A stretch of DNA of 36,512 bases from Acidobacteriota bacterium (lineage in GTDB: Bacteria > Acidobacteriota > Vicinamibacteria > Vicinamibacterales > UBA2999): contig JAKFYA010000236.1 of NCBI GenBank assembly GCA_021731095.1, positions 1 through 36,512 of the forward strand. The letters run 5' to 3'. The notes below the pieces were generated by a model. The model worked only from the letters and a program-made list of their open reading frames with translations. It was not told the DNA's origin and did no database searches. Shown one piece after another: positions 7,281 to 15,944 of this stretch. Both the position numbers and the translations under genes were made by a program. The number at the start of each line of letters is the position of its first letter. Within the stretch, counting starts at the first letter, position 1.

Positions 7281-9217
7281 GACCTGCTCTCCTGCCTGCT
7301 AGGTGAACCGCGCCCGACTGTCGACATCGGACCAAAGAACTGCTGCAACCAGACTTCCAGCGCCAGCACATCCGTGAGTCCCCGGCTCGCGTCGAACGTG
7401 TCGTTCGCCAGTGCCGCATGGGCCTCACGCAGGGCCCGGTCCGCTCCGGCCCGGACATAGCCTCGCTGCACCGCTTCGCCCGTCGCCGCCAGCCGCGAGA
7501 CGATCCGATTATAGTCGCGGGACACACCGTCATTCACCAGCGACGTGAAGCTGACTTTGGTGCGCCTGGACGCAATCGCCTCTGGCAGCACACCACGCAG
7601 ACTTTCCCGGAGCAGCGCCTTGGGCACCCCGCCAGCGCACAGCACGTCACCGGGAATAGCCATCAGGAAGGCGACCAGGTCCCGGTCCAGGAACGGGAAC
7701 GCGTGCTCGAGTCCTTCGATAGCCCCGGCCTTGTTGTGCCACTCCAGGCAGAACACGGCGTACCGGGACCTGGCCTCCCGGTAGAGACTGGCGCCGTGGG
7801 CCGTGAATCCGGCCGGCACCCGGACAGGCGGGCGCTCGGCGCTCCGGCGAAACGCGTCGGTGTACCAGCCTCGGACATCGCGCCGTGCCGCCAGACGCTG
7901 ACGCGCGCGGCGAAGGCGGCGCAACACCGCCATCGGCAGGTGTCGCACGACCAGCCCTCTCAGGAGTCGCGTGGTGAAGTAGGAGGCATCCGTGACGCTC
8001 AGCCACTCACCAAAGCCCCGCGCCTGCCGCCAGGCCTCGCGCCAGGCGCCCTGTTCGACCAGGTCCAGCAGATAACCATCATCTGCCAGGAACTGGTCGC
8101 CCCAGTCGCCCGACAGCAACACCCGGACGCCCTTGGACCTCACAAACCGGTTGAACGCCTGGTCGCTGGTCCACTCCATATCGAGGGATGGCACCTCGAC
8201 GTGCCAGACCCCCCGGTCCACCTCATCGACCATGCCCAACTGCGGATGCGGGAAGCGATGGGACTGGAGGCCGGTAGCGACCTCGACCGCTCTGAGAAAC
8301 GCTTCCTCGTCAGCCTTCGACCCTGGTGGCGGCGTATAGGTGACGCCAACCGGGGACTGGGCATGGCCGCGCCCCTGGTGGCGCAGGTGCTCCGCCACGC
8401 AGAAGATCGAGGACGAGTCCACGCCACCACTGAGCGACACGCCGACCGGCGCTGCGCTGCGCAGGCGACGCGACACGGCCTGCTCAAAATGTTCGCGAAA
8501 GGCCTCGGCGTACGCGCCGGGCGACGCAAGCCTGATGCGTGCGCCGGGATCGAAGTCCCAATACCGGCGTGTCCGTGCCTCGCGGCCGCGCACCACGACC
8601 TGATGGCCTGGCAACACGCTGAAGACCTGGTCGAACACTGTCAGGCCCTGCGTGTCCTCGGACATCAGGGCATTGAAGTAGAAGTCTGCGATGCATGCGT
8701 CGCACGGTGCGACGTGCGCCTCCGGGTGTGCCAGCAGGGCTTTCACTTCGGTGCCGAACAGTAGGTGCGTCGGCCCCTGCTGGTAGTAGAGGGGTCGTAC
8801 TCCCATGGCATCGCGAGCAAGGCAGAGCATGCGTGTCGCGGTCTGGTAGGCCGCAAGGGCGAAGTCGCCCAGGAGGTAGTCGGGAGCCGCCTCGCCCCAT
8901 CGCGCGTAGGCCGACAGCGCCAGGTTCTCGTCTGGCGTGTCCGCGCGAAGATGGTGGTCGCCCAGCCTCGCGAGCAGGTCGTCACGGTTGTCGAGTCGGC
9001 CATCAAAGGCGATGACCCAGCGATCGTCCCGGCAGACCTGGGCCAACGCTGGCGCCTCAGCGTCCCCGGGAGCCCAGTCGCGTACGGCACACCCGAACGA
9101 CGCATCCCGGAAATGCCGTTCGACGCCACGGTGAGCCATGGCCGCAGACATCGCCCGCAGTTCCGGTGCCCCGGCCAGACGTTCGTCGAAATTGAGGACG
9201 CCGCAGATGCCGCTCAC
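7277..9217 (-). CDS. Asparagine-synthetase-like lasso-peptide macrolactam synthetase (C protein)
   Basis: N-terminal glutaminase-like domain SGICGVLNFDERLAG...MAHRGVERHF; ATP-binding VGVSLSGGVDSSSIFCVAEHL; AFPFLDRDLVAFLMAIP; adjacent to PqqD-like and B2-like genes. GTG start at 9217 preferred over the track ATG at 9373. Confidence 0.88.
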   Translation of the reverse strand: MSGICGVLNFDERLAGAPELRAMSAAMAHRGVERHFRDASFGCAVRDWAPGDAEAPALAQVCRDDRWVIAFDGRLDNRDDLLARLGDHHLRADTPDENLALSAYARWGEAAPDYLLGDFALAAYQTATRMLCLARDAMGVRPLYYQQGPTHLLFGTEVKALLAHPEAHVAPCDACIADFYFNALMSEDTQGLTVFDQVFSVLPGHQVVVRGREARTRRYWDFDPGARIRLASPGAYAEAFREHFEQAVSRRLRSAAPVGVSLSGGVDSSSIFCVAEHLRHQGRGHAQSPVGVTYTPPPGSKADEEAFLRAVEVATGLQSHRFPHPQLGMVDEVDRGVWHVEVPSLDMEWTSDQAFNRFVRSKGVRVLLSGDWGDQFLADDGYLLDLVEQGAWREAWRQARGFGEWLSVTDASYFTTRLLRGLVVRHLPMAVLRRLRRARQRLAARRDVRGWYTDAFRRSAERPPVRVPAGFTAHGASLYREARSRYAVFCLEWHNKAGAIEGLEHAFPFLDRDLVAFLMAIPGDVLCAGGVPKALLRESLRGVLPEAIASRRTKVSFTSLVNDGVSRDYNRIVSRLAATGEAVQRGYVRAGADRALREAHAALANDTFDASRGLTDVLALEVWLQQFFGPMSTVGRGSPSRQESRS

Positions 9218-9232
9218 AGGTAGACTGATCCT

Positions 9233-9532
9233 ATGACGAAAGTAACCCTGTCCGATGCGGTCAGGCCGGGGGCCAACGTCCTGTTCCGCGAGCTTGAAGG
9301 CGAAGGCATTCTCTTGAGCCTCGAGAGCGGAAAGTACTTCGGCCTCGACGCGGTCGGCACGCGGATCTGGCAACTGCTCGGCGCCGGTCCGTCACTCACC
9401 GGCGTCTGCGAGACGCTCGCCGCGGAATTCGATGTGGAGCGCGCCACCATCGAGGCCGACCTGCTGGCCCTGGTCGCGGAACTCTCGTCCCACGGACTCG
9501 TGCTGGTGGCGGAGCACGCCCCGTCGGCATGA
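9233..9532 (+). CDS. PqqD-like RiPP recognition element (lasso B1)
   Basis: 99 aa; LLSLESGKYFGLDAVGTRIWQLL...CETLAAEFDVERATIEADLLALVAELSSHGLV is the characteristic PqqD pattern. Confidence 0.9.
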   Translation: MTKVTLSDAVRPGANVLFRELEGEGILLSLESGKYFGLDAVGTRIWQLLGAGPSLTGVCETLAAEFDVERATIEADLLALVAELSSHGLVLVAEHAPSA

Positions 9533-9993
9533 TGGCCACCGGCGAGGCGTGGCTCGAACGCGTCGCCTGGGTTCGACAGGAGTGGCCGCTGATCGGCGAG
9601 GCGATGCTGGCCGCACTGGTGGTGGAGACGGGCCTCCGCGCCACCTCGCATCCCCGCCTGTGGCACTGGGCCGGGGTTGTCCCTCGCGACATGGCCTCCC
9701 GGCCAGACCCGGCGCTGCTCTGGGCCATCCTCCGCGCCAGCTACTGGGCATGCCTGCTGCTGCCGGTGCGTGGAACCTGCCTCCGTGAAAGCCTGGTGGC
9801 CGCGCGCCTGCTGTCGCGCCGCGGTCACCCCGTCACCGTGCAGGTGGGCGTCCGCAAGGCCGGTCCCCGTCTGGACTCCCATGCCTGGCTCGAAGATGGC
9901 GATGGACGCGCGCTCACCGATCCCCTTGCGGGGTACGCCCCTCTGATCGCCGACACGCATGACCGAACAGCTCTGCCGGATCCTGCGCGGTAA
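9529..9993 (+). CDS. Lasso-peptide leader protease (B2, transglutaminase-like)
   Basis: Cys-His-Asp arrangement: RGTCLRESLVAARLL...DSHAWLEDGDGRALTDP. ATGA overlap with the B1 gene. Confidence 0.9.
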   Translation: MMATGEAWLERVAWVRQEWPLIGEAMLAALVVETGLRATSHPRLWHWAGVVPRDMASRPDPALLWAILRASYWACLLLPVRGTCLRESLVAARLLSRRGHPVTVQVGVRKAGPRLDSHAWLEDGDGRALTDPLAGYAPLIADTHDRTALPDPAR

Positions 9994-11110
9994 CCCGGTC
10001 GACTGGCCACCAGACGCCGCCGGTGCCGAGACCTTGCAGCGGGAGGCCTATGAGCATGGCGTCCATACCCTGGTCGCGGCACGGCTGTCGAATCCGTCGT
10101 ATGCCGACTGCCCGATCTGGGTCCGGCAACCGTTCGCGCGTGAACGCGTGGACGAGGCCGCTGAAGAGCAACTGGTACGCCAGTCGATCCGGTCAGTCAT
10201 CGCCGCGTGCGCCAGTGCGGGCCTGCACCCGCTCATCTTCAAGGGTGCCGCCCTCGCCTTCACCCACTATGACGACCCGAGCGACCGTCCCTATGTGGAT
10301 GTCGACCTTCTCGTCCGACCGGGCGAGGCGCGCCTGGCGGCACAGGTGCTCGAATCGCTGGGCTACCAGGCCGCCGTCAGCGTGACCGGCGCGCTGCTGG
10401 CGGATGCCCCGGATGCGACCACCATCGATCGGTATGCGCCCAGCTCGCAGGTCCCGTTCACGAAGCGTGATGCCCGGGGAACGCCGCTCGAGATCGACCT
10501 GCACTGGCGCCCCACAATTCCCCAGGTGTTTGCCCAGGTGTTCGACCTGGATGCGTTGCACGCCGACTCGGTCGCCGTGCCGGCCCTGGGTCCGCAGGCG
10601 CGCGCGTTTGGACCCGTTCATGCGCTGGTGCTGGCCTGCCTGCATCGCCTCGCCCACCACCACGGCAGCGACCGGCTGATCTGGCTGTACGACCTGCACC
10701 TGCTGGGGTCACGTCTCACGACGGGTCAGGTCACAGCGCTACTCGAACTGGCGCGTGCGCATCAGGTGGCCGGGGTCTGCCTGGATGGACTGACCCTGGC
10801 CAGGCAGGCCTTCCAGAGCCCGTTCCCGGACGCACTCATCGAAGGGCTCCGCGAGGCGGCCGCTGCCAGTGACGAGCCGTCCGCCATGTATCTGCATCAT
10901 CAGGTTCGCCAGATGGACGTGCTGCGCGCAGACCTCGCGGCCCAGCCCAACCTCTCCGCGCGCATCCGCCTGTTGCGCGAACACCTCTTTCCACCGCCTG
11001 CCTATCTGCGCCAGCGTTACGGCGCACGCGCGTCCCTCTGGCTGCCCTGGCTGTATGTCCGGCGTGCGGTGTCCGGTGCACGCCGGTGGATGACCTCGCC
11101 ACGCCCCTGA
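9959..11110 (+). CDS. Nucleotidyltransferase-family protein (NTP_transf_5-like, lasso-cluster associated)
   Basis: LIFKGAALAFTHYDDPSDRPYVDVDLLV (KG..L....Y..p..R...DiDlLv pattern) and PLEIDLHWRP; overlaps the end of B2. Confidence 0.8.
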   Translation: MTEQLCRILRGNPVDWPPDAAGAETLQREAYEHGVHTLVAARLSNPSYADCPIWVRQPFARERVDEAAEEQLVRQSIRSVIAACASAGLHPLIFKGAALAFTHYDDPSDRPYVDVDLLVRPGEARLAAQVLESLGYQAAVSVTGALLADAPDATTIDRYAPSSQVPFTKRDARGTPLEIDLHWRPTIPQVFAQVFDLDALHADSVAVPALGPQARAFGPVHALVLACLHRLAHHHGSDRLIWLYDLHLLGSRLTTGQVTALLELARAHQVAGVCLDGLTLARQAFQSPFPDALIEGLREAAAASDEPSAMYLHHQVRQMDVLRADLAAQPNLSARIRLLREHLFPPPAYLRQRYGARASLWLPWLYVRRAVSGARRWMTSPRP

Positions 11111-11117
11111 CAACACA

Positions 11118-11166
11118 AAGGGGATGCCGATGGCATCCCCTTCATGACGGCGGCTCTTCAGCCGCC
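11118..11166. terminator. Two tandem hairpins between convergent genes, probable bidirectional terminator
   Basis: AAGGGGATGCC-GAT-GGCATCCCCTT (11118-11142), then GGCGGCT-CTTC-AGCCGCC (11149-11166), both perfect stems, in the 74-bp gap between converging CDS ends. Confidence 0.7.
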
Positions 11167-11184
11167 ACATCCCCCGGACCCGCG

Positions 11185-12345
11185 TCAGCTCAGCATGCGC
11201 CTGAAGAGCAGGGTTCGCGCCGGCTGGTGGCGGAACAACGCCAGAATCAGATCCCGATGGCGATTGAAGCGCGCCGTCTGTCGCACGATCGGCATGATGC
11301 CGTTGGTATTCGCCAGCCTGAAGAGGGCATCCATTTCGCCGTCACTGAGCTTCTGCGCCAGCATGCGCAGCGCCAGCTGCGTCCGGAACTCGGGAATCAG
11401 TTCCTTCCGCCAGCCCGCTTCATACACAGACAGGGCGGACGCATCCAGCCGGTCCCGGTGCAGCGCGTCGCGCAACACCTCGGCGGCCATCGCACCCGTC
11501 GTCATGCTGTAGTAGATGCCGCCCCCTGTGGTTGGCTTGACCAGCCCTGCGGCGTCCCCGATGGCGACCACACGATCGGCATAGGTCCGGCGGATCGCCC
11601 CGAGCGGCAACAGTCTGCGGCGCGGCGATGCCGCGATCGTGCCTGCCACGCCCCAGGACGGGCCGATTCTCTCCATCAACCGGCGAAACGGGCCGGCGGC
11701 GTCGCCGTCGCACATCAGGCCGATGCGTACGTGCGGTCCGTCGGGTCGCACCGTCGGCACAGCCCAGGCAAACCCCTGCGGGGCGACATCCAGACCGAAG
11801 TAGACCTCGACCTCGCCACTGCGACCCGCGGGCACTTCCATCTGGGCCGATGAGAGATACACCGACGGCAGACCCATGCCGAGCTGGCGCTGGAAGCTGT
11901 AATTGACCCCGCAGGCGAGCACGACCGCACGTCCCACGACCGGAGCCTGCCCCTCGATCCCGACCTCCACGGAGTGCTCGCCGTTCACCAGGCCCGTGGC
12001 GCGGGCTCCCCGGATGAGGGCGGCACCTGCGGCAACAGCTCTGGTGGCCAGCATCCCGTCGAACCGGACGCGGTCCACCACCACGGCTTCCAGGCGGTCG
12101 GGAGTCCACGAGAGCTCAAGCCCTCCGGGCGAATGAAATCGGACCGCCGGCAAGGGATTGAGCACGGCATCGCGCGGAAGCCCGAGCTCCTCGAACACCT
12201 CATCTCCCAGGATGCCGGTGCAATGCGGAGGCTGGCCTATCTCGGCGTGTTCCTCGAGGACAGCCACATCAAAGCCGTCACGCGCCAGCTTCGCGGCTGC
12301 GTGCAGGCCTCCCGGGCCGCCACCGATGATCACGACATCATGCAT
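11185..12345 (-). CDS. FAD-dependent oxidoreductase, geranylgeranyl reductase family
   Basis: MHDVVIIGGGPGGLHAAAKLARDGFDVAVLEE (Rossmann FAD motif), VYFGLDVAPQGFAWAVPT, VVAIGDAAGLVKPTTGGGIYYSM. Confidence 0.85.
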   Translation of the reverse strand: MHDVVIIGGGPGGLHAAAKLARDGFDVAVLEEHAEIGQPPHCTGILGDEVFEELGLPRDAVLNPLPAVRFHSPGGLELSWTPDRLEAVVVDRVRFDGMLATRAVAAGAALIRGARATGLVNGEHSVEVGIEGQAPVVGRAVVLACGVNYSFQRQLGMGLPSVYLSSAQMEVPAGRSGEVEVYFGLDVAPQGFAWAVPTVRPDGPHVRIGLMCDGDAAGPFRRLMERIGPSWGVAGTIAASPRRRLLPLGAIRRTYADRVVAIGDAAGLVKPTTGGGIYYSMTTGAMAAEVLRDALHRDRLDASALSVYEAGWRKELIPEFRTQLALRMLAQKLSDGEMDALFRLANTNGIMPIVRQTARFNRHRDLILALFRHQPARTLLFRRMLS

Positions 12346-12377
12346 ACGGTGCGGCCATTATATGTGTCCCGTGCCAG

Positions 12378-12977
12378 TCACACCTTCGGCCCCGGGTGTT
12401 CCCATCGGCCACGGGCACTGATCCAGAACGACAGCGCAATGAGACGGACATCCAGCCAGAAGCCGGCACGCCGGCAGTAGAGCGCGTCGAAACGGAACTT
12501 CTGCGGTCGCGGCAGGTCACGCCGCGCATAGACCTGGGCCAACCCGGTCAGCCCCGGACGCACGGCGTGTCGCGCCACGTAGCCGGGAATCTCCTCCAGA
12601 CGCACGAAGCGTCCATCGCCACGTGCCTCGATTTCGCCCACCGCCAGGGGGCGAGGGCCGACGAAGCTCATGTCGCCAATGAAGATGTTCCAGAGCTGAG
12701 GCAGCTCATCAAGCGCCATGGCGCGCAACAGGCGACCCACACGGGTGATGCGCTGGTCATTGGCCACCACCTGCCTGGCAGGTTCGACTGACGCCGCCAC
12801 GAACATCGACCGGAACTTGTAGGCGGTGAATGGCCGTCCGCCACGACCGACTCGCGGCTGGGTGAAGAACACCGGGCCCCCATCCTCCAGCCGGATCGCC
12901 AGGGCGACCAGCAGCCACACCGGTGCGGACAGAACGAGCCCGAGGCCAGACAGACACAGGTCGAACAGGCGTTTCAT
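12378..12977 (-). CDS. Undecaprenyl-phosphate sugar phosphotransferase (initiating bacterial sugar transferase)
   Basis: MKRLFDLCLSGLGLVLSAPVWLLVALAIRLEDGGPVFFTQPRVGRGG...YKFRSM...DELPQLWNIFIGDMSFVGPRP...RPGLTGLAQV. Confidence 0.95.
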   Translation of the reverse strand: MKRLFDLCLSGLGLVLSAPVWLLVALAIRLEDGGPVFFTQPRVGRGGRPFTAYKFRSMFVAASVEPARQVVANDQRITRVGRLLRAMALDELPQLWNIFIGDMSFVGPRPLAVGEIEARGDGRFVRLEEIPGYVARHAVRPGLTGLAQVYARRDLPRPQKFRFDALYCRRAGFWLDVRLIALSFWISARGRWEHPGPKV

Positions 12978-12987
12978 GGGTTGCCCG

Positions 12988-14202
12988 CTACCGCACGCGT
13001 CCCGCGATCAGTCTGCGAAACAATGACGCGTAGGCTTCAACCTGCCGAGGACGGTCGAACCGCAGCCCCGCCTCTCGTGCTCGCGCCCCCATGGCGCGCA
13101 CCAGGTCTGGCGCGGCACGCAGGTCCCTGATGCGCGTGGCCAGGGCCACGCCGTCGCCCGGTGGCACCACCACGCCGCAGCCGTGTTCGCGGGCCAGCGT
13201 CACCAGTTCGCAGTCGTCCTCGACCGCGGCCACAAACGGCCGACCTGCGGCCAGGATGCTGTAGACCTTGCTCGGCACGATGTAGCCCGCCAGGCCAGGC
13301 CGCAGCGACACCAGGAAGAGATCGGCGGCGGCATACGACAGCGCCATGTCCGCACGCGGTTGATAGGGCAGGAACATCACGTGCGAGAGCCCTCGTGCAG
13401 CGGCCTGCGCCTCAAGCGACGCGCGACGCGCACCATCGCCGACAAACACGAAGCGGATGTCGGGGTCGTCCCGCAACTCGGCCGCCGCATCCAGCACGAC
13501 GTCCAGGTTCTGCGACAGGCCGATATTGCCGGCGTGCATGACCACGAACGCCTGCTGCAGGCCATGGGCGCGTCTGAAGGCGTTGTCCGGCGGACCGGGT
13601 GACAGCGCCGCGCAGTCGGCCCAGTTGTCGATGACGACGATCCGGGACGGCTCGGCGCCTTTGCCCTCCACGAGACGCCGCTTCATCGTGTCGCCAAGCG
13701 CCACGACCGCATCCGCCGTGCGGACCAGGAAGCGTCCGACCTGCTGAAGCACGGCATTGACCGTGGGGCTGCGGAAGTCCTCGAGCAGGACGGCCACTTC
13801 AGGAAAGACGTCCTGGCAGAGAAACACGAACGGCGCCCGCATGCGTCGCGCCGCACACCACCCGGCCAGACCGATGATTGGCGGGTCTGTCATGGCCATC
13901 ACGACATCGGCCCGAGGAACCCGGAGAGCCGCCCACAGCGCAGACACGAAGTACGACAGGTAGTTCATGGCCCGACCGGCAAAGCGGCGCGGGTCATGCA
14001 CGGTGCCGGCGGCACGCACGATTCGCACGCCGTTCCGCACCTCCTCAGCCGGCAGCGGGCCAGCGTGGCGGAGCGGGTACCCAGTGACTACCGTGACCTG
14101 GCAACCGTGGTGTGCCACCAGATCCTCGGCCAGTTCGGTGAGCAGCTGCCCTGTCGCGCCGAAATCCGGCCAGTACGACCGGTTGAAGATGCAGACCTTC
14201 AC
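12988..14202 (-). CDS. Glycosyltransferase family 4 (WbuB-like)
   Basis: FNRSYWPDFGATGQLLTELAEDL...; C-terminal PSKVYSILAAGRPFVAAVEDDCELV typical of WbuB-like GT4. Confidence 0.88.
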   Translation of the reverse strand: MKVCIFNRSYWPDFGATGQLLTELAEDLVAHHGCQVTVVTGYPLRHAGPLPAEEVRNGVRIVRAAGTVHDPRRFAGRAMNYLSYFVSALWAALRVPRADVVMAMTDPPIIGLAGWCAARRMRAPFVFLCQDVFPEVAVLLEDFRSPTVNAVLQQVGRFLVRTADAVVALGDTMKRRLVEGKGAEPSRIVVIDNWADCAALSPGPPDNAFRRAHGLQQAFVVMHAGNIGLSQNLDVVLDAAAELRDDPDIRFVFVGDGARRASLEAQAAARGLSHVMFLPYQPRADMALSYAAADLFLVSLRPGLAGYIVPSKVYSILAAGRPFVAAVEDDCELVTLAREHGCGVVVPPGDGVALATRIRDLRAAPDLVRAMGARAREAGLRFDRPRQVEAYASLFRRLIAGRVR

Positions 14203-15944
14203 CGCTTCTCGAGCACGTGACTGCCCATCACCAGCACATCCATGTCCGTTCGGAGGAAGCAGTCGAGCGCCTGCGCCGGCAGATGCACGATCGGCTCGTT
14301 CTCGTTGAACGACGTGTTCAGCAGAATCGGAACCCCCGTCCGCTCGCGAAAGGCATTGATGAGCGCCCAGTACCGGGCATTGGTCGCACGACTGACCGTC
14401 TGGAGTCGTCCTGACCCATCCACATGTGTGACGGCCGGTATCTCCGCCCGACGCTCAGGCCGCACGGGATACACCTGAATCATGAACGGGTCAGGCACGG
14501 CGCCCACGAAGTAATCGTCAAGGGCGTCTTCGGCGATGGAGGGCGCAAAGGGCCTGAACTTCTCACGAAACTTGATACGCGTGTTGATGATGTCACGCAT
14601 GTCTGCGCGCCTCGGGTCGGCCAGGATGCTCCGGTTGCCAAGTGCGCGCGCTCCCCACTCCATCCGTCCCTGAAACCAGCCGACCACATTCCCGGCGGCA
14701 ATCCGATCCGCCGTCCAGGCACACAGGGTCTCCTCGTCCGGAATCACGGAGTGAGTGGCCCGTGCCAGCACATCCGCGTGACGCGCGTCGATGGCGTCGG
14801 CAATCTCGGCATCGGTGAAGGCGGGTCCCCAGTAGCCGTGCTCCATGACACACGCCCGGGCGCCACCGCCGGCATGCCAGGTGTGCAGCGCGGCTCCCAG
14901 CGCAGTGCCGTTGTCGCCGGAGGCGGGCTGCACGAAGATCTCCCGAAACGGTGTCTGCTCGCGAATCTTGCCGTTCGCCACCGAGTTCATGGCGCACCCG
15001 CCCGCGAGGCACAGACGGTCGAGCTTCGTGCGGGCGTGCAGCGCGCGCAGCACAGCAAACGCCGCTTCCTCGTAGACGGCCTGCAGCGACGCCGCCAGAT
15101 CTTCATGTCTCGACTCGAGCGGATCGCCCGGTCGCCTGGCTGGACCCAGGAGCCGCTCCATCTTCGGCGTGAAGACCGTGCCAATTGTCGGTGAGCCCTC
15201 ATCCCAGGTCATCGACACGCCGCCTGACCAGTGACTGAAGTAGGCCAGGTCAAGCGACACGTCCCCATCTCCCGACACCCGCACCAGTTGCCGCAATTCC
15301 CGGACAAAGCGCGGCGTCCCGTAGGGAGCCAGGCCCATGACCTTGAACTCGTCGCCGTAGCCGGGAAAGCCCAGGAACTGCGTGACCGCCAGATAGAGCA
15401 GCCCAAGCGAGTGCGGGAAGTAGACACGGCGATCGACCGTCAGCGACGTGCCGCGGCCGACACCCGTCGAGGTGCTGACAAAATCGCCGAATCCGTCGAT
15501 GGCACAGACCGCCGCCTCGTCGAACGGGCTCGCGAAGAAACTGCTCGCCAGATGCGCCGGGTGGTGCTCGACCGGACGAAACCGCGCCCGCACATGGGCG
15601 GGGTCAAGACCCAGCGACTGGGCGAGTCGGTCCGGCACCTGCGAGACGCTGGCCGCATTCCGTCCACGGTCCACGAGCATCCGGGGGTGTGGCAGTCGCC
15701 GGAGCGCAAAGAGCGCCTTTCGCCAGAGGTGCGCACGCGGGTCTCTGCTGATGGCGAAGAGGTCCACGTCGGCGGCCGTCGCACCAGCCATCTGCAGGCA
15801 CACCTGCATGGACTGGTCGGGAAAGCCCGCCCAGTGCTTGACCCGGCGAAAGCGCTCTTCCTCGACCGCTGCGACCAGTCGCCCGTTGTCGAGCAGCGCC
15901 GCCGCGACGTCGCCGTGATAGGCGTTGAGGCCCATGATCAGCAC
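14199..15944 (-). CDS. Carbamoyltransferase (NodU/CmcH/TobZ family)
   Basis: VEEERFRRVKHWAGFP; HHPAHLASSFFASPFDEAAVCAIDGFGD; LAGGCAMNSVANGKI; QGRMEWGARALGNRSILADPR; LNTSFNENEPIV. Confidence 0.94.
   Translation of the reverse strand: MLIMGLNAYHGDVAAALLDNGRLVAAVEEERFRRVKHWAGFPDQSMQVCLQMAGATAADVDLFAISRDPRAHLWRKALFALRRLPHPRMLVDRGRNAASVSQVPDRLAQSLGLDPAHVRARFRPVEHHPAHLASSFFASPFDEAAVCAIDGFGDFVSTSTGVGRGTSLTVDRRVYFPHSLGLLYLAVTQFLGFPGYGDEFKVMGLAPYGTPRFVRELRQLVRVSGDGDVSLDLAYFSHWSGGVSMTWDEGSPTIGTVFTPKMERLLGPARRPGDPLESRHEDLAASLQAVYEEAAFAVLRALHARTKLDRLCLAGGCAMNSVANGKIREQTPFREIFVQPASGDNGTALGAALHTWHAGGGARACVMEHGYWGPAFTDAEIADAIDARHADVLARATHSVIPDEETLCAWTADRIAAGNVVGWFQGRMEWGARALGNRSILADPRRADMRDIINTRIKFREKFRPFAPSIAEDALDDYFVGAVPDPFMIQVYPVRPERRAEIPAVTHVDGSGRLQTVSRATNARYWALINAFRERTGVPILLNTSFNENEPIVHLPAQALDCFLRTDMDVLVMGSHVLEKR

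Noticed and set aside
7258-7533. 91-aa minus-strand ORF overlapping the precursor start, considered as an alternative peptide
   Set aside because: Different frame from cyclase and precursor, Trp/Arg/Cys-rich shadow translation, no leader motif.
7418-8764. 448-aa plus-strand ORF
   Set aside because: Antisense to the lasso cyclase; shadow ORF without motifs.
7277-9373. Treating this gene as ordinary asparagine synthetase (AsnB)
   Set aside because: Direct linkage to a PqqD-like RRE, a B2-type protease, a lasso-leader precursor and an HprK-like kinase makes a lasso macrolactam synthetase far more likely.
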